64,000 nucleotides of DNA from Gerris lacustris (lineage: Eukaryota > Arthropoda > Insecta > Hemiptera > Gerridae): assembly GCA_951217055.1 (NCBI GenBank), contig OX578277.1, forward strand, positions 102,241,511 to 102,305,510, in the 5' to 3' direction. The notes under the pieces are model-generated. The model was not told the DNA's origin. It did not search any database and saw nothing but the letters and a program-made list of their open reading frames with translations. Of the stretch, positions 12,346 to 24,051 are shown one piece after another. Made by a program: the position numbers and the translations under genes. The first letter of the stretch is position 1. Every line of letters starts with the position of its first letter.

Positions 12346-13352
12346 TTTTTTTAAATTCACCGTAAAGTTTATACTTTTATAAATTAGACAATTAAATTCG
12401 TCACAACGTTATTTTAAGAAAACTTTTTTTAAGGGTTTTTCGGATGCATCGCCTCTAATTTTAAGGTGAACAATTTTTTTTTTTAAATTTACTGGAGATG
12501 ATTTTTCTACATATTTAAGCGAAATTTCATGGAAAAATTATAACTAAAGATGTTAATAAAAAGTAAAACAACAATATTGTCACCACATATTTATATTATT
12601 TATTAACAAACATGTTTCGACATTAACACTAAAGATGATATAAATGAAATAAGAAAATTCAATCACTAATAATTATTAATATGCCTAATACATAAAATTT
12701 AACTTAAACACTCTTTCCTTTTATAAGAAAATTATTAATTTAAAAAAAAAAAACTATGACCGATATACTTTTCTAGATTAAATATCTTTTAGTATTAATA
12801 TTATGTAAATTATTTTCTGTGAATTTGTGTCAAAGAATGTCCGAACTAATATTTTTTATTGTTTATATATAGGGAGTCGTTGTTGCTTGAATTTGTTCTT
12901 GGAAGTACTAAAGCTTTGCCAACTGTCATAAATTATAAATTCCACAGCTGTGGATCGATATGATATGACTTAGGTTGTAGCTGTGGGTCACGGAATCCAC
13001 TAAAACTCACAAGAAATAAATGACTAATACACATAAATTATTTCACCTCATTATTCACATGAATAAAAGACCTTAGAGTACATAAAAAACCAACATATTT
13101 TTTTAACATATCAAATCACCCCCACGCACTTACCTAGTATCCTTTCACTATACACATAAATCATACATTTATCTTCGTTTCAACATGTTAAATATGAGAT
13201 TATTTTATAATAACGAATTTCACTGTTTAATTTTTTTTAAGAATTCACATACAATTATTATATATTATTATACGAGTTTTTATTTTACTTCGTTGATGAA
13301 AAGTTTTAGAGTCAATTTTTTATCAGGCATCGATTTTAGAGACTTCACTAGC
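12346..13352. other. AT-rich DNA with no recognisable gene
   Basis: A segment at about 12595-12645 (minus strand) ends in GTCGAAACATGTTTG, a word common next to hairpins in animal repeats. No complete structure was found. Confidence 0.35.
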
Positions 13353-13403
13353 TCGATAGGAGATATGTATAGGGTGTGCTCTCTCCTATCGAAAAATATT
13401 TTT

Positions 13404-14338
13404 GGTGTTGCGGGACACCCGGTAGGAACGAAGTTCCTTACGCTTTTTATTAAATATGTATAAATTATAAAATTACAGTGCTAAAAGTAGGTATATGATA
13501 CTAACTACTTATACATGGAGGAGTTAGAAAAAGAGACAAAATTAAAAGTTACTATTGCACTAGCGGAGTTAAGGTAAAATTAAAAGAAAAACTTTTTATT
13601 ATCTTTGAAAAGAGCGTCTTACAATAAATAATGTATTGTAAATAGAGAAAAAAAAAGTTAATTTTGATTAGTTTATAGTTAAAGAAGATGGTTGTAGAGA
13701 AGAAAAGAACTGCCCCCTCAGACCCCGTCGGCAAATTACTCCAATCAAAATATTATAATATAAAATATAAATCACCAACACTAAAAAAAACTTCTACTTG
13801 TATCAGGTTGAAATTTTACATGCCTGTTTCAATTGCACTTAAGCGATGTGTAAGAAGTTTTATTAAAAACGTTACGTTAGAACGTAAGATATCGGTAAAA
13901 ACGTGGTTTTCTTTATTTTAAACGTTTAGGTCCGCTTTAATAAATTTAGCGATCTTTTTAGCAGTGTCGGAGTTTGTTTTACTAAAAAAATTATTTATAA
14001 AAGTTGTTTGTCTCATTGAATAGATGAAGTTAGCATATTTTCCCGTCCTAAAATTCCAATTTTAAATTTGAAGCTTACGTTTACGCGAGCGTTGCGCGTG
14101 AACGCTTGGGTGGATAACGTTGTCCTACAAACTCAGCCTATTAGGTTTTGGTAATATAGAACATGTGTACCAAATTTCAACTAACTCGGTCATCTTTTAC
14201 TCAAGATATCGTCATCAGTAGATTTCGTGACGCTTGGTTGCGTGACGGTTATTTTGTGACGGTGATTTTGATCGTTTTTTTCGGATTCCCTCCCGGGCTC
14301 CAGAACGTGCCATAAGGAACTTCGTTCCAAAAATACAT
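13404..14338 (-). mobile_element. Family-3-related element, copy A
   Basis: The left end holds the small hairpin GGTGTTGCGGGACACC followed by GGAACGAAGTTCCTTA. The right end carries TAAGGAACTTCGTTCC next to CCCGGGCTCCAGAACGTG. Copy B at 24052-24845 has the same ends in opposite orientation. The core shares GCGAGCGTTGCGCGTGAACG and TACCAAATTTCAACTAA with the giant inverted element at 30274-32493. Frames at 13552-13921 and 14249-14557 are inside it and are not genes. Immediately upstream, 13353-13391 is a hairpin with arms CGATAGGAGA and TCTCCTATCG. Confidence 0.8.
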
Positions 14339-15155
14339 ATGAGTACGCCAGCTATCAGAGTATAGGAATGAGACGCGCGTCTCATAGGTACCAGCGGCTA
14401 TCGTGATAACTATTGGCAGTGACGTCAGTGTCAGATAGGATATCGAGTCGCCATCTTTGCTTGGTCGTGATAACATCGTGCTTGCTCCGTTATTGTTCTC
14501 TTTTTTAGTGTGTTTAAATGTTTTTTTTTTGCGAAAAAAGTGTGTGAAGTTATACATAGGAATGAACTGTCTCTAAGTATTTAATACATCATTTCATACA
14601 AAACTGTGAGTTATATTTTGAAATATTATTTTTTCATCAAGATTTTTCTAACGTTTTTGTCTTGTAAATCAGCATACAGACAAGCTCAAAGGCTCCCAGC
14701 GCGCTTGACCTTGAAATACTTCTCCAAACTGCCGAGGGAAGCAGCAGTTGTTCGTTCCTACAACTCTTATTGGCTGATTACGGGAAATTAGTATCGATAG
14801 TGCAAATACATCGATCACCGTTGCGAATGAAGGGAACTGCCAAGGAATAGGCTCCTGTGTTTAAACGTTCGAGGGAAGAAATCAGCCCCCAAAAAATCGA
14901 TAAAAGCAATCGTTCCACAAATAAAAAATCGATTATGGATCTGTCAGCGTTTGAAACGATGCTAGATAACAAACGACTGCTAACGTCACGTGTGAATCCC
15001 AACAGCAGTTGCTCTGCATTTATTCTTATCCTATTGAAAATGACGCAGCGTACCAATACCTTTTGGAGCAAGTGTGCACCAGGCATATAAATTATTTTTA
15101 GTTACCAGGACCTGGTGTAATCACGAGATATGTATTAGGTTTTAACTTAATATAT
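14339..15155. other. Moderately GC-rich unique DNA, no gene recognised
   Basis: Overlapping frames on both strands at 14778-15090 are about 77-102 codons long but show no domain, no start context and no partner exons. I cannot support a product. Confidence 0.4.
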
Positions 15156-15265
15156 ACTGCCAATTAGTGTGGCACATAGCTTCCCCGCATCATATTATGA
15201 ACTTAATTGATTTTACGCTTTTACAAGACAATATTGTCTAATTTATTTAATTGCTTGATCAAATT
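15156..15265 (+). mobile_element. Family-1 solo TIR segment
   Basis: ACTGCCAATTAGTGTGGCAC, then ATAGCTTCCCCGC and CTTTTACAAGACAATATTGT, matches the outer segment of family 1. No core or opposite end follows. Confidence 0.8.
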
Positions 15266-16340
15266 TTGAACCTTTAATATTATATGAATATAGTTTTTCT
15301 ATTTTGGTTTTTTTAATATTAGAGGCAAAGGTTGGCATGTCAAAAACTTTACTTATAATTGGTGTTTAACGAAGGAACTTTCGTTATATAAAATAAAACA
15401 ATGATACGTATATCAGTATTATACAAGCTACGCATTAAAAACAAGGTATGAATTAAAAATAAATGTTAAAACATTTAAAAGTTGGATAATAATAGAACAA
15501 GGGAGAACGAAATTTGATCGGAGTATGGAAAAGTGTAAGTTTTTAGATTTTATAATAAAAACTTGGAGACATTTAACCCGGTTTTACTTGTAAAGATTGA
15601 GAGATCAATGCTCCAAAGTCATGAGAGCCAAGCTGATGGAGGGGGGGTTGCGTGCGGTCGGACTGGAAATATGGTCCCATGGGATGGGATGGGAACCTAC
15701 AGCAAGGAGAGTGAAGGTGTCACGGCTTGCTCCGTACTAAACCTAACATTAGCAAGGTTTAGTGGGTATACTCAACTATCAGATCTAGATTATTCGCACA
15801 CGCCCTTACAGACTCGACATACATTTAATAAACAGGGCTCTCGTCGTAATTACCAATATTCATAATTGCCATACTTATATTAGATTAGCGATCGAAACGT
15901 TTCTAGTACTAAAGGGATTGATAAAATTAAAATTTAATCAACTTTAAATTTAAAACTTAATACTTTACTAAAGATAATTTAAATAAATCGATTACTTTAA
16001 CGAAAGTAATAACGATAAAGTTAAATGTTTAAAGCGTCAGCTGAGTTTCATTAGTTAAAGTTTCCGTTTCACTTAACCTTTAACGATTAAAAATAAAGTT
16101 CTAGATGATCAAAGTCCGATCAAGTACCGATTATTAAGAGAAGTTGTAAGTATTTTCACTGCTATTAACCACTACAAAAGAAACTAATTCAAAAGCGCCA
16201 TTGACAAGAGCAAATGATAAGCTAAAACTAATATTTTATCATGACTCAGACTAACTAAACTTAGTAATTGCTTCCAAGATGTTACGATAATGCATTATTT
16301 GATTATCATAAAGGCTAGAGTCGACTTTAAAATAATATAC
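15266..16340. other. AT-rich DNA, one weak frame
   Basis: A frame at 15563-15865 (true ATG at 15608) is open for about 86 codons and is compositionally mixed. It has no recognisable domain and could be chance. The remainder is AT-rich and featureless. Confidence 0.35.
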
Positions 16341-16343
16341 CGT

Positions 16344-16830
16344 TAAATGATTGAAAACTATATATAGGTATATATTTTCTTGGGGTCTGGTTAGGGTTAC
16401 AATGAATAAACTCCTCCTTTTCTTAAAAAACAGCTATATTTCGCCCTAACTAAGGGCTTCCTCAGGCTGGTAATATTCCTAGGACATAATCTCTAGCAGT
16501 TTAAAACTTTGTCACAATAAAAAAGAAAATGTTTATTATGAAACACATAATATTAAAAAGAATGAATCCTCCCTGTGAAACTCCCAGGGAGAGACATAAT
16601 AAACATTTTAACATAATAATAATAAACAACATTAATAATAAACATTTTCTTTTTTATTGTGACAAAGTTTTAAACTGCTAGAGATTATGTCCTAGGAATA
16701 TTACCAGCCTGAGGAAGCCCTTAGTTAGGGCGAAATATAGCTGTTTTTTAAGAAAAGGAGGAGTTTATTCATTGTAACCCTAACCAGACCCCAAGAAAAT
16801 ATATACCTATATATAGTTTTCAATCATTTA
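16344..16830. mobile_element. Perfect inverted repeat, 196-bp arms, hammerhead-like hairpin
   Basis: Arms 16344-16539 and 16635-16830 are exact reverse complements over 196 bp as far as I can read, around a 95-bp spacer. Each arm contains CTGAGGA, then a GCCCT-TAGTT-AGGGC stem-loop, then GAAA (plus strand about 16711-16735). This resembles the CUGANGA / stem II / GAAA order of hammerhead ribozymes, with one extra base before the stem. Such motifs are known from Penelope-like and related retroelements. No coding sequence is present. Confidence 0.85.
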
Positions 16831-17014
16831 GCAATTTGAAAAAGGGTTCACCATTAAGAAAAAAGAGAAGAGGGAAAAAAATATAAATATAATATACCGT
16901 ATTGCATCGAATATAAGACGACCTCGATCGACGAAAATTAGATGCATCCCGATTTTCAAGCCCAAAACTTGGGAAAAACATTAATGCATAGATGGTGCGT
17001 AGGCTTCCGAGGAT

Positions 17015-17325
17015 AGACTCGTAATAAACAGCTTCGTTTTCCGGTGAAATCGCGGATTAATGACTTTAAACCCTTCGCGTCACGAAGGGTTTAAAGTCTG
17101 ACGTTTCGCTCCCACTACTGGAAGCATCTTCAGGGTTGTGGAGCATCATGATGTTGACTCGAAGCTAAGACAAAATGCACTGACGACTGGAGAGAAGAAC
17201 GGCGTATTTATATTTGTTTTACATCATGACGCACCGCAACCCTGAAGATGCTTACAGTAGTGGAAGCGAAATGTCGGACTTTAAACCCTTTGCGACGCGG
17301 ATTTCACCGGAAAACCAAGCTGTCT
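17015..17325. mobile_element. Second inverted pair with hammerhead-like hairpins
   Basis: The left arm (minus-strand motif at 17098-17134) and right arm (plus strand, about 17240-17275) both carry CCTGAAGATGCTT, a loop around AGTAGTGG, then AGCGAAA. The outer words are TTTTCCGGTGAAATC (left) and GATTTCACCGGAAAA (right). The left arm also has a nested perfect hairpin at 17062-17098 (16-bp arms, 5-nt loop CGTCA). The frame at 17248-17436 starts inside the right arm and is not a gene. Confidence 0.78.
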
Positions 17326-18948
17326 ATTACCATGGATATTGTTGGAATATTGATTCTTTATTTAGATGTAATATGTATTAAAAAACACCATGATGACCGC
17401 TGGCAGAAAAACAGTGAGGTAAGATTTCGAAAATAAAATTACGAAGCTAACAAGAAATAAATAGGTACAAGGGAACCCCGTTGCTAATATTCCTGAACGA
17501 ATGAAATAGGGAGGGCCCGACATTGATATCCCGGCATAATTTTCGGTTGATATTCGGCAAAATTTTGAGTTCAGAGGATTTAAAAATCTATATTTAGTTT
17601 CTCTCTATATAAATTAAGTATAAAAGAAAGTAAAAACAGCGAGGCCACAATTATTTACTCATTCTTTGTACCGCATTGCGCATATAATATCATTAACCAA
17701 AATATAAATATACTTTGTATAAATTCAACACAAATTTAATAATAATACAGGTCACAATTTAACTCTTGTGGTTTTTTATTCTGGAGGTTAATACTCAGGT
17801 TTAAAAGTGTGCATTAATTGGTAAAAGAGAGGGTGGTGAAAATTAAACAAAGAAATAAAATACAATATACATTGCCAGGTGGAGCGAGGTGATTTCCTAA
17901 CGGTCTGCATCCTTTCCAGCTAGGTATCTCGATACCTCTACTGAATGCTAATTTCATTTTAACTCTCTCGAATTCAAAACCTTTTTTTCTGTTTTAAAAA
18001 GTATAAGTGGACAATCTATTTAACAATTCACAGCTTTGCTAACAAGAATTAACAATTGGATGAATAAAAAAGAACCAAATTTGAGATGTAAAGATTCAAA
18101 TGTAAAAGATGATACCTTTGATTCGAAGGTAAGTTGATTACCTTAGGTATTCTTACTTTAATGAAAAAAAGTTTTAGTTTTTTTCAATTAATGTCATTAT
18201 AACACATATACCTTGAAATATGGTAATTTTATGTTCTAGTTTTGTATGCATTATGCCAAAAGTTCTCATCATCAACACAATCATTAACCATTTTTATACA
18301 GTCCTCCATGCCTGCTCACTTAGCATAGCCTTATAAATGAGTAGTTGCTTATGTAAAGTGGTTACTAACTGATTGCGCATGTCCATTGTAAGTTTGTACA
18401 GCTGATAAAGCGAATCACTAAGGTCCTCCGCAAACGGGTCGCGCTCGCAACTTTTTATTGATACTGCCCGTGTAGAAGAGTGGAGATCCGCAGACGGAAA
18501 GACCGAAGCTAGACTAATTTGAAATCAGGTGCCAATTGGAACGTTGAGCAAGTGGTTACTGATATAAGATGCACAACAAATCTCTAAACCACCTCTAACC
18601 ACTCTAACCACCTTAACATTTTTTTTGGAGAGTTATTAATATTCTTTCTTCTGCGGTCATGCATTCCCTCATACTCGTGATCTTCTTCTCTTTGGAAGGA
18701 GCAACCATCCTCATCCTCACAAATTCCAGGAAGAATATTTGGAAATTCAGTAGAAAGCTGCAAACTTGCTGTCTATTTCATTAAATTGCTGCTACCAGAA
18801 TAGCCTCACCTTTATATTTTTCTCTAAATAAGGATGAATCCAGTATTCCCTTTGTACTCCACTTCGTAGTCAGTGGTGTTGATAATATGCAATCGTGTCT
18901 TCTTCATCTGAACTACTGCTTGACATATTGTTAAAATTTGCTTCGTTA
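17326..18948. other. AT-rich unique DNA, no gene recognised
   Basis: Nothing supported beyond composition. A GC-richer patch lies at about 18420-18560 without an ORF. Confidence 0.35.
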
Positions 18949-18949
18949 A

Positions 18950-19390
18950 TACAGGGTGAGGCTGAAAGGACGGATGTTTTTGGAACAGCTAGTAGTCAGG
19001 CTCAGGTAGTGGGAGTGGGGGGACTGATGTGGTCCCGTTCATATTTCCTGTTCGGGAGCTCCTCCAATTTTGTTCAATTGTAAGAATTCATTTTGTTGTG
19101 TTGTAAGAATGTCCATGGAAGCTATTCGGACTATTTTTCGTGGTCGCGTCATTTCCCGGTTTGGTGACATTAATTGGCCTCCTCGTTCCCCAGACCTGTC
19201 CATTTGCGTTCTCTGTGGGGCTACTTCAAGTCACGTGTATACGAGCATAAACCACGTACACTTGAAGAGCTAAAGGAAGCTATTCGAGCCCAAATCCTTC
19301 AAATTGACAAAGCATTGTTGGAGAGATTGGAAGATAACTTCTTTATTTCTTCTCACTTTATGTATAAACTTCTCACTATCATCCCATAAA
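18950..19390 (+). pseudogene. Mariner-type transposase, C-terminal pseudogene
   Basis: Two overlapping frames together read the C-terminal part of a Tc1/mariner-class transposase. The first carries MSMEAIRTIFRG then VISRFGDINWPPRSPDLS, the usual approach to the catalytic PPxSPDL region. The second continues with LWGYFKSRVYEHKPRTLEEL and then KEAIRAQILQIDKALLER. The switch near 19195-19215 shows a small deletion removing the CDFF-like residues, so the gene is dead. Upstream sequence decays quickly, and no N-terminal DNA-binding domain is visible. A word TACAGGGTGAGG at 18950 resembles mariner termini and may be the 5' end. No matching 3' end was found. The function would have been cut-and-paste transposition. 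Confidence 0.82.
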
Positions 19391-20488
19391 ATGAAGCAGG
19401 TTATAGAAGAGGAATTGATAAGCAAGCGGACAGAAAATAAATCTTAAAATCCATTTCACAAAGAGGTATTATGATAGAGTACTATTGGCGCAGATTCGAA
19501 GGATTCCTCATAATCAGTTTCATGTGGGTATTGTTAACTCATATGGTATAATGCTCTATAACCCTCGGGTGCGTGCGGTCTAATACAGACACGAGGAGGC
19601 GCGGACCCCTGATAGGACTTTATCTGTTTTATATGCCCATGCAACAGGTAAAATATATATAAACTTGAAATCATTTTAGCAAAATATTTTAAAACAGGTC
19701 ATTACAGGATATTTGGTATTATATGTTTAAATTAGCGTAATACTAAAATTTAAGTGAAAGTGGCGCGGGTCCTCTGTCAGGACAATATGGGCACAGAATT
19801 GAAGTATAATCACGTACGATGCCAAACAGTGACTGATTCTCTTGATAAAAGCAAGAAATATAGCTAGAAAAATCCCTATCTTCCGATCGCACCCACATCT
19901 ATCTCAATTTCACAGTTATATCTCAAATTTACGCCTCACGCGCGTTCCCGAGGAATAAGCTTGATGCCAAACAATATTTGTAGAGCTTTATCGATTGTTC
20001 AACTAAAATTATTTACATTTTTTTTAATGTTTAGCTGGTACATAAATCACATTATCTCTGGAGGTTGTAATATAACTTTCTATTAAGATTAAATTATGAG
20101 TAATTAGGCAAACTAATTAATGATGTAATTTGGAAACGAGGCATGCGACCATTTAAAGCTATTTTTAGCTAGGTTTTCGTACTTTAAAGCCCTTTATGCT
20201 GCTATATTCTAAGAAAATTTTCTAAGTGTTTGTAGAAAATAGTTACAATTTCACTACTGTCCGATGTTTGTCTTCACCTATTCAGATATTTTAGAGTTAA
20301 ATGAATAAATGGAGGCCATCCATCCTTGTATAACATGTTATCTTGTTTGGCTATCCGAGCTATCTAACCCTATTCATCTATATCAGCTGTCCTCACTGAC
20401 ATCCTCTGATGTTCCTTACAATCACGTCGTTTTTTAACATCCTCCGTTTATCTAGTCCGAGGAAATATCCCCTATTTTTCGTCGGTTG
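19391..20488. other. Mixed-composition DNA, no gene recognised
   Basis: Contains GC-richer words at about 19560-19620 and 19760-19790 but no ORF of note and no repeat partner that I could identify. Confidence 0.35.
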
Positions 20489-20496
20489 AAATTATC

Positions 20497-21180
20497 CAAG
20501 GATCTTATAAAATTGGGATTGAGCACTAGGCGAAAAAAGTGTCACCAAGAACTTGGAAAATCTAGTAGGATAGATTACCTTCCCTATGGTTTTATCTGTA
20601 TAAGATCAAAAAGAATAGGAAAAATTCTTAAAAATTCGATCAGGTTATGTTTTTATCTTTCCTCGCGTTTCATATTTCACCTTGTTTGGTATTTTGTGAT
20701 TTCTCCCTTGCTTTATGTTTGTTTTCTCTTATGTACAATTAATTTATTTTTTAGTGATTTTGGACTATATTTAACTAATCTTGTTTACTGTGTTTGCAGT
20801 TACATAGGTAAGTTGTTAAAATTTGTAAAAATTTAACTCTGCAATAGAAATAACCCGTTTCCAAATTAATTAATATTAATTATTCGGTTATTAAAAACTA
20901 TTCTAATAGCTAAATTGTATTAATATATTAAATTAAAACTGTAAATTGAAATAAAAACCCTTAAAACAATAAAATATTTCATTAAAAACTTAAAAAAATG
21001 TTAGATTGTAGCGTAACCTTTCATTCAAAAATAAACAATGGATAACAGTCGGGAAGAAATTCGTCCTACTAATGCGCACGCACGTTGGTAGTTTGATGTA
21101 GATTTTTTCCAAGTTCTTGGTGACACTTCTTAACCCAGGAGATATGCTTAGTGCTCAATCCCTATTTTATAAGATCCTTG
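20497..21180. mobile_element. hAT-like non-autonomous element with exact 8-bp TSD
   Basis: Ends are CAAGGATCTTATAAAAT (left) and ATTTTATAAGATCCTTG (right). The inverted similarity runs about 80-90 bp inward, including GGGATTGAGCACTA and GTGTCACCAAGAACTTGG. The flanks are AAATTATC on both sides (20489-20496 and 21181-21188), an exact 8-bp duplication as expected for hAT elements. The frame at 20486-20836 crosses the duplication and TIR, so it is not a native gene. No transposase is visible. Confidence 0.88.
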
Positions 21181-21188
21181 AAATTATC

Positions 21189-21694
21189 TAACCAATCTTA
21201 TCTTCGATTTTCAAGTTTTTATAAATAGTAAAATTTATATTCTTCAATATTAACGTTCTTCAATCTCCATTTTACTAATATGGATATGTTTTAGCTCTAG
21301 GGGTCCCCAAAAAATTTCATTCCCGCAAAAAACAACATGAAAAAAATGTGACGCTTTTATTATCGTGCTAGGAAGTTAGTATTTAACAGGAGGTCGATAG
21401 ATTTCCATTTATTGTACAATATTTTGACGATAGGCGGGATAAAGTTTCAGTAAACGTCACGAAAGATGTTACACCTCTAAAATATCGTGCCAGGATGTTA
21501 GAATATCATAGGAGGTAGATTGGTTTCCACCTGTATTCAATGTAGTATGTACTATATTTCACTGATAAGAGTTTCAAATTTTTGTTGTTTTAAAATTCTC
21601 TAGGAGTTCTAACTCCTAAAGGACCAAATTTTAATCAAAATTGATTAATTTTTCATAATTTCACATCTTAAGATCCATCTACAATATCAGTTGG
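21189..21694. other. AT-rich DNA, no feature recognised
   Basis: Short repeated words (ATCGTGCTAGGAAGTTAG and ATCGTGCCAGGATGTTAG, at about 21362 and 21484) suggest an old internal duplication of roughly 120 bp. Confidence 0.4.
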
Positions 21695-22348
21695 TGTATA
21701 TACGTATTAGATGGCTGAATACGTGTAATAAATAGACGTCAATAATTTAACATATGAGATGTTTTGACCTTATTTAAGGTCATCTTCTGCCAACATGTTA
21801 TTCTTAATATTAATCCTTTAGTGGTATGAACGAAACGTCTCATATATTATAGCTATTTACGTACCTAGAGCAGTAAAGACGTTATTACAGACCGAGGGCG
21901 AAGTTTGAAAGCACGAGTGCGTTTAACGCCTGCGGCCTGTCATGTCGCTTACTGCTCGTGGTGCGTACAATATTTTATCGCCCACCACATGTAAACTAAT
22001 TACTAAACATGCAAACTATTTTGCCGTAATCTTCAAAACAATAAATGCATTTTAAGGTTACATCAGTACCAAAACAAACCGCAGTTATAAAAATATTGAT
22101 TGTTAATCATTGAACTGATGACGCTGAGAACTACTAGCGCTTCCTGCACGCCGCAGCCCGGCCAGGAAGCGGCCGCTTCTCGAACTACTAGCGGCCCTGT
22201 AAAGATAAAGCATGTATTTTTAAAGGCCCCAGGGCTGTAAAATGGAACTTTACCGGCCGCTCAGGGTAGGAATGTTTACAAGTGGAGGGCGATAAAATTA
22301 ATGACGTCTATTTATTACACCTCTTCAACCATCTAATGCGTATATACA
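21695..22348. mobile_element. TIR element, about 654 bp, with GC-rich interior
   Basis: Ends TGTATATACG and CGTATATACA extend to about 50-bp imperfect TIRs that include ATTAGATGG and GTAATAAATAGACGTCA. The interior holds a GC-rich block at 22130-22260 containing GGAAGCGGCCGCTTC. It also holds a word near 21847 (TATTTACGTACCTAGAGCAG) shared with loci at about 45945 and 62995. No coding sequence. Confidence 0.78.
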
Positions 22349-22612
22349 AGAATTTCAAGGGTGTATAATATTAAATTATGACCCAATAATTTAATTAATT
22401 GTTAATATCAATTAGAGAAATCTATACTGATGTTCTATACTTAATGGGAAAACATTGAAATGTCGATATGTGGATTCAATGACCAAAAACATTATCTACG
22501 ATTCAATTTTTTTTTTCTTTTTTTTTAACATGTTATGGTCAAGCAATGTTCAGAGTTCGAACTCCGTATCACATCTTAGGGAGACTTATGCCCAAAAACA
22601 TGTTCATGATTA

Positions 22613-23210
22613 TACAGGGTTTTTGTTCGAAGATGTAACAAACAAAGTAGGCAGATTCTACCCATCATTTACAACAAAAACCACCATATTATACCATGGG
22701 CCCATTCTCAATCATTTCACCACAATAATTTGTTTTTGTTATTTTTCAAGGTACGATCATATTACTCTAAAAAATCGATCGCTTCTAAAATAATAACGAT
22801 AGAGCTGAAATAGAGGTACCGTTGAAAAGAGGAGAAAATTTAATTTCATAAAAAGTCTATTGTTGTTTGTTGTTGTTTGTATTGTTGTTGTATTGTTTGT
22901 TGTTGTGTGTCTATTGTCTATGTTGTGTTGTTGTTGTCTATTTTGTTGATTATCTTTGATTATCTCTTAAAGGGGCAAAACATATGTCTAAATTTAATTT
23001 TATTGTTAATTTTATTTTAAAAAATTAAAATTTATTTTTATTCCAGCCTGTTATTATGCCAAAATGGCATGTACTACAGTTTGCCAAATTTCAGTAAAAC
23101 TTCTTCATTTATTCCCCTTCAGTTTCATGGTAAATATGGTGTTTTTTGTTGCAAATTATGGGTAGAATCTGAACTCTTCGTTTGTTACATCTTCGACCAA
23201 AAACCCTGTA
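22613..23210. mobile_element. Mariner-like MITE, about 598 bp
   Basis: TIRs of about 75 bp start TACAGGGTTTTTG and include AGATGTAACAAAC and GATTCTACCCAT. The right end mirrors this up to CCCTGTA. TA dinucleotides at 22611-22612 and 23211-23212 fit a TA target duplication. The frame at 22455-22793 reads from outside into the left TIR and is not a gene. A (TTG)n-rich stretch occupies about 22860-22945. Confidence 0.85.
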
Positions 23211-23212
23211 TA

Positions 23213-24050
23213 TTTTTCCATGAAGTAGAAAAAAATTAGTATTGTTTTCCATAGCCATAGATCATACCTCTCTTTGGCAGATAACTCTAAATGAATTATT
23301 ATTATAATATATACCAAGAAAACACGCTTATTCTAAAACCAAAGAGCTTTAAAAAGGAAATCTTGAGAAGCACTTTCTCCCAAAAACGTAATTAATTTTC
23401 ATAACAATCAAGACAGAATACAAGCTCCAAATAATATTAAATTAATATTTACGACGTTCCATTGTTTCAACCTCATTGTTCATTTGTTGCAAATGAAGAT
23501 CGTAAATCAGATGTAACTTAAGTGCAAAACATAAAAGCAAAATAAATCACCACAAAGATAAATTATTGTAAGTGAGAATCCTAAATTATTTTTTTAAAAT
23601 TTAATATAATTATTATTCACATTCTCCTTTCAGCTGACAAAGAAATTTTTCAGGTAGCAATAATATAAGTTCAGAAGGTGATTCCTAATCTATCACTCTA
23701 ATCACTTATCAATCTTATCAATCTAATCTATCACTCTATCGTTGGGTATTTAAAATCCCTGTGAATACGTCAAGATAAATCAAGCTCAATAAGTAAGGAA
23801 TCTTATATCCATCGAAATTAAAATAAGGGAAGAATGAGCAAGAGCAAGCAATTGAATAAAATTTATAGCTTTCTATCTACTTTAAGCTATTTTCAATTTA
23901 ATCTTGCATCTGCATACAAGCAAACAATATTACCATTGATTTATAAAATACGAGCAGTTAAGCCCGTGGCAACGGGCTTATATTTGGAAAAAAAGTAAAA
24001 TTAAGTTAATTAATTTATAACAAGTTATTATATCTATTTAGATAAGTTAT
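23213..24050. other. AT-rich DNA with one perfect hairpin
   Basis: At 23960-23979 AAGCCCGT and ACGGGCTT form an 8-bp stem around GGCA. It lies about 70 bp before the element at 24052 and might belong to an adjoining repeat. Otherwise nothing was recognised. Confidence 0.45.
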
Positions 24051-24051
24051 T

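Noticed and set aside
15563..15865. 100-codon frame with mixed composition
   Set aside because: The first codon is TTG. From the first ATG (15608) it is about 86 codons, without any domain or neighbouring exon that I can recognise. It is listed only as a weak frame.
20486..20836. 116-codon frame with hydrophobic stretches
   Set aside because: It starts outside and crosses the target duplication and TIR of a hAT-like element. The composition is AT-driven.
21748..21795. Third hammerhead-like motif on the minus strand
   Set aside because: AGAAGATGACC ... GGTCAAAACATC has a good stem but lacks the CUGANGA and GAAA core bases.
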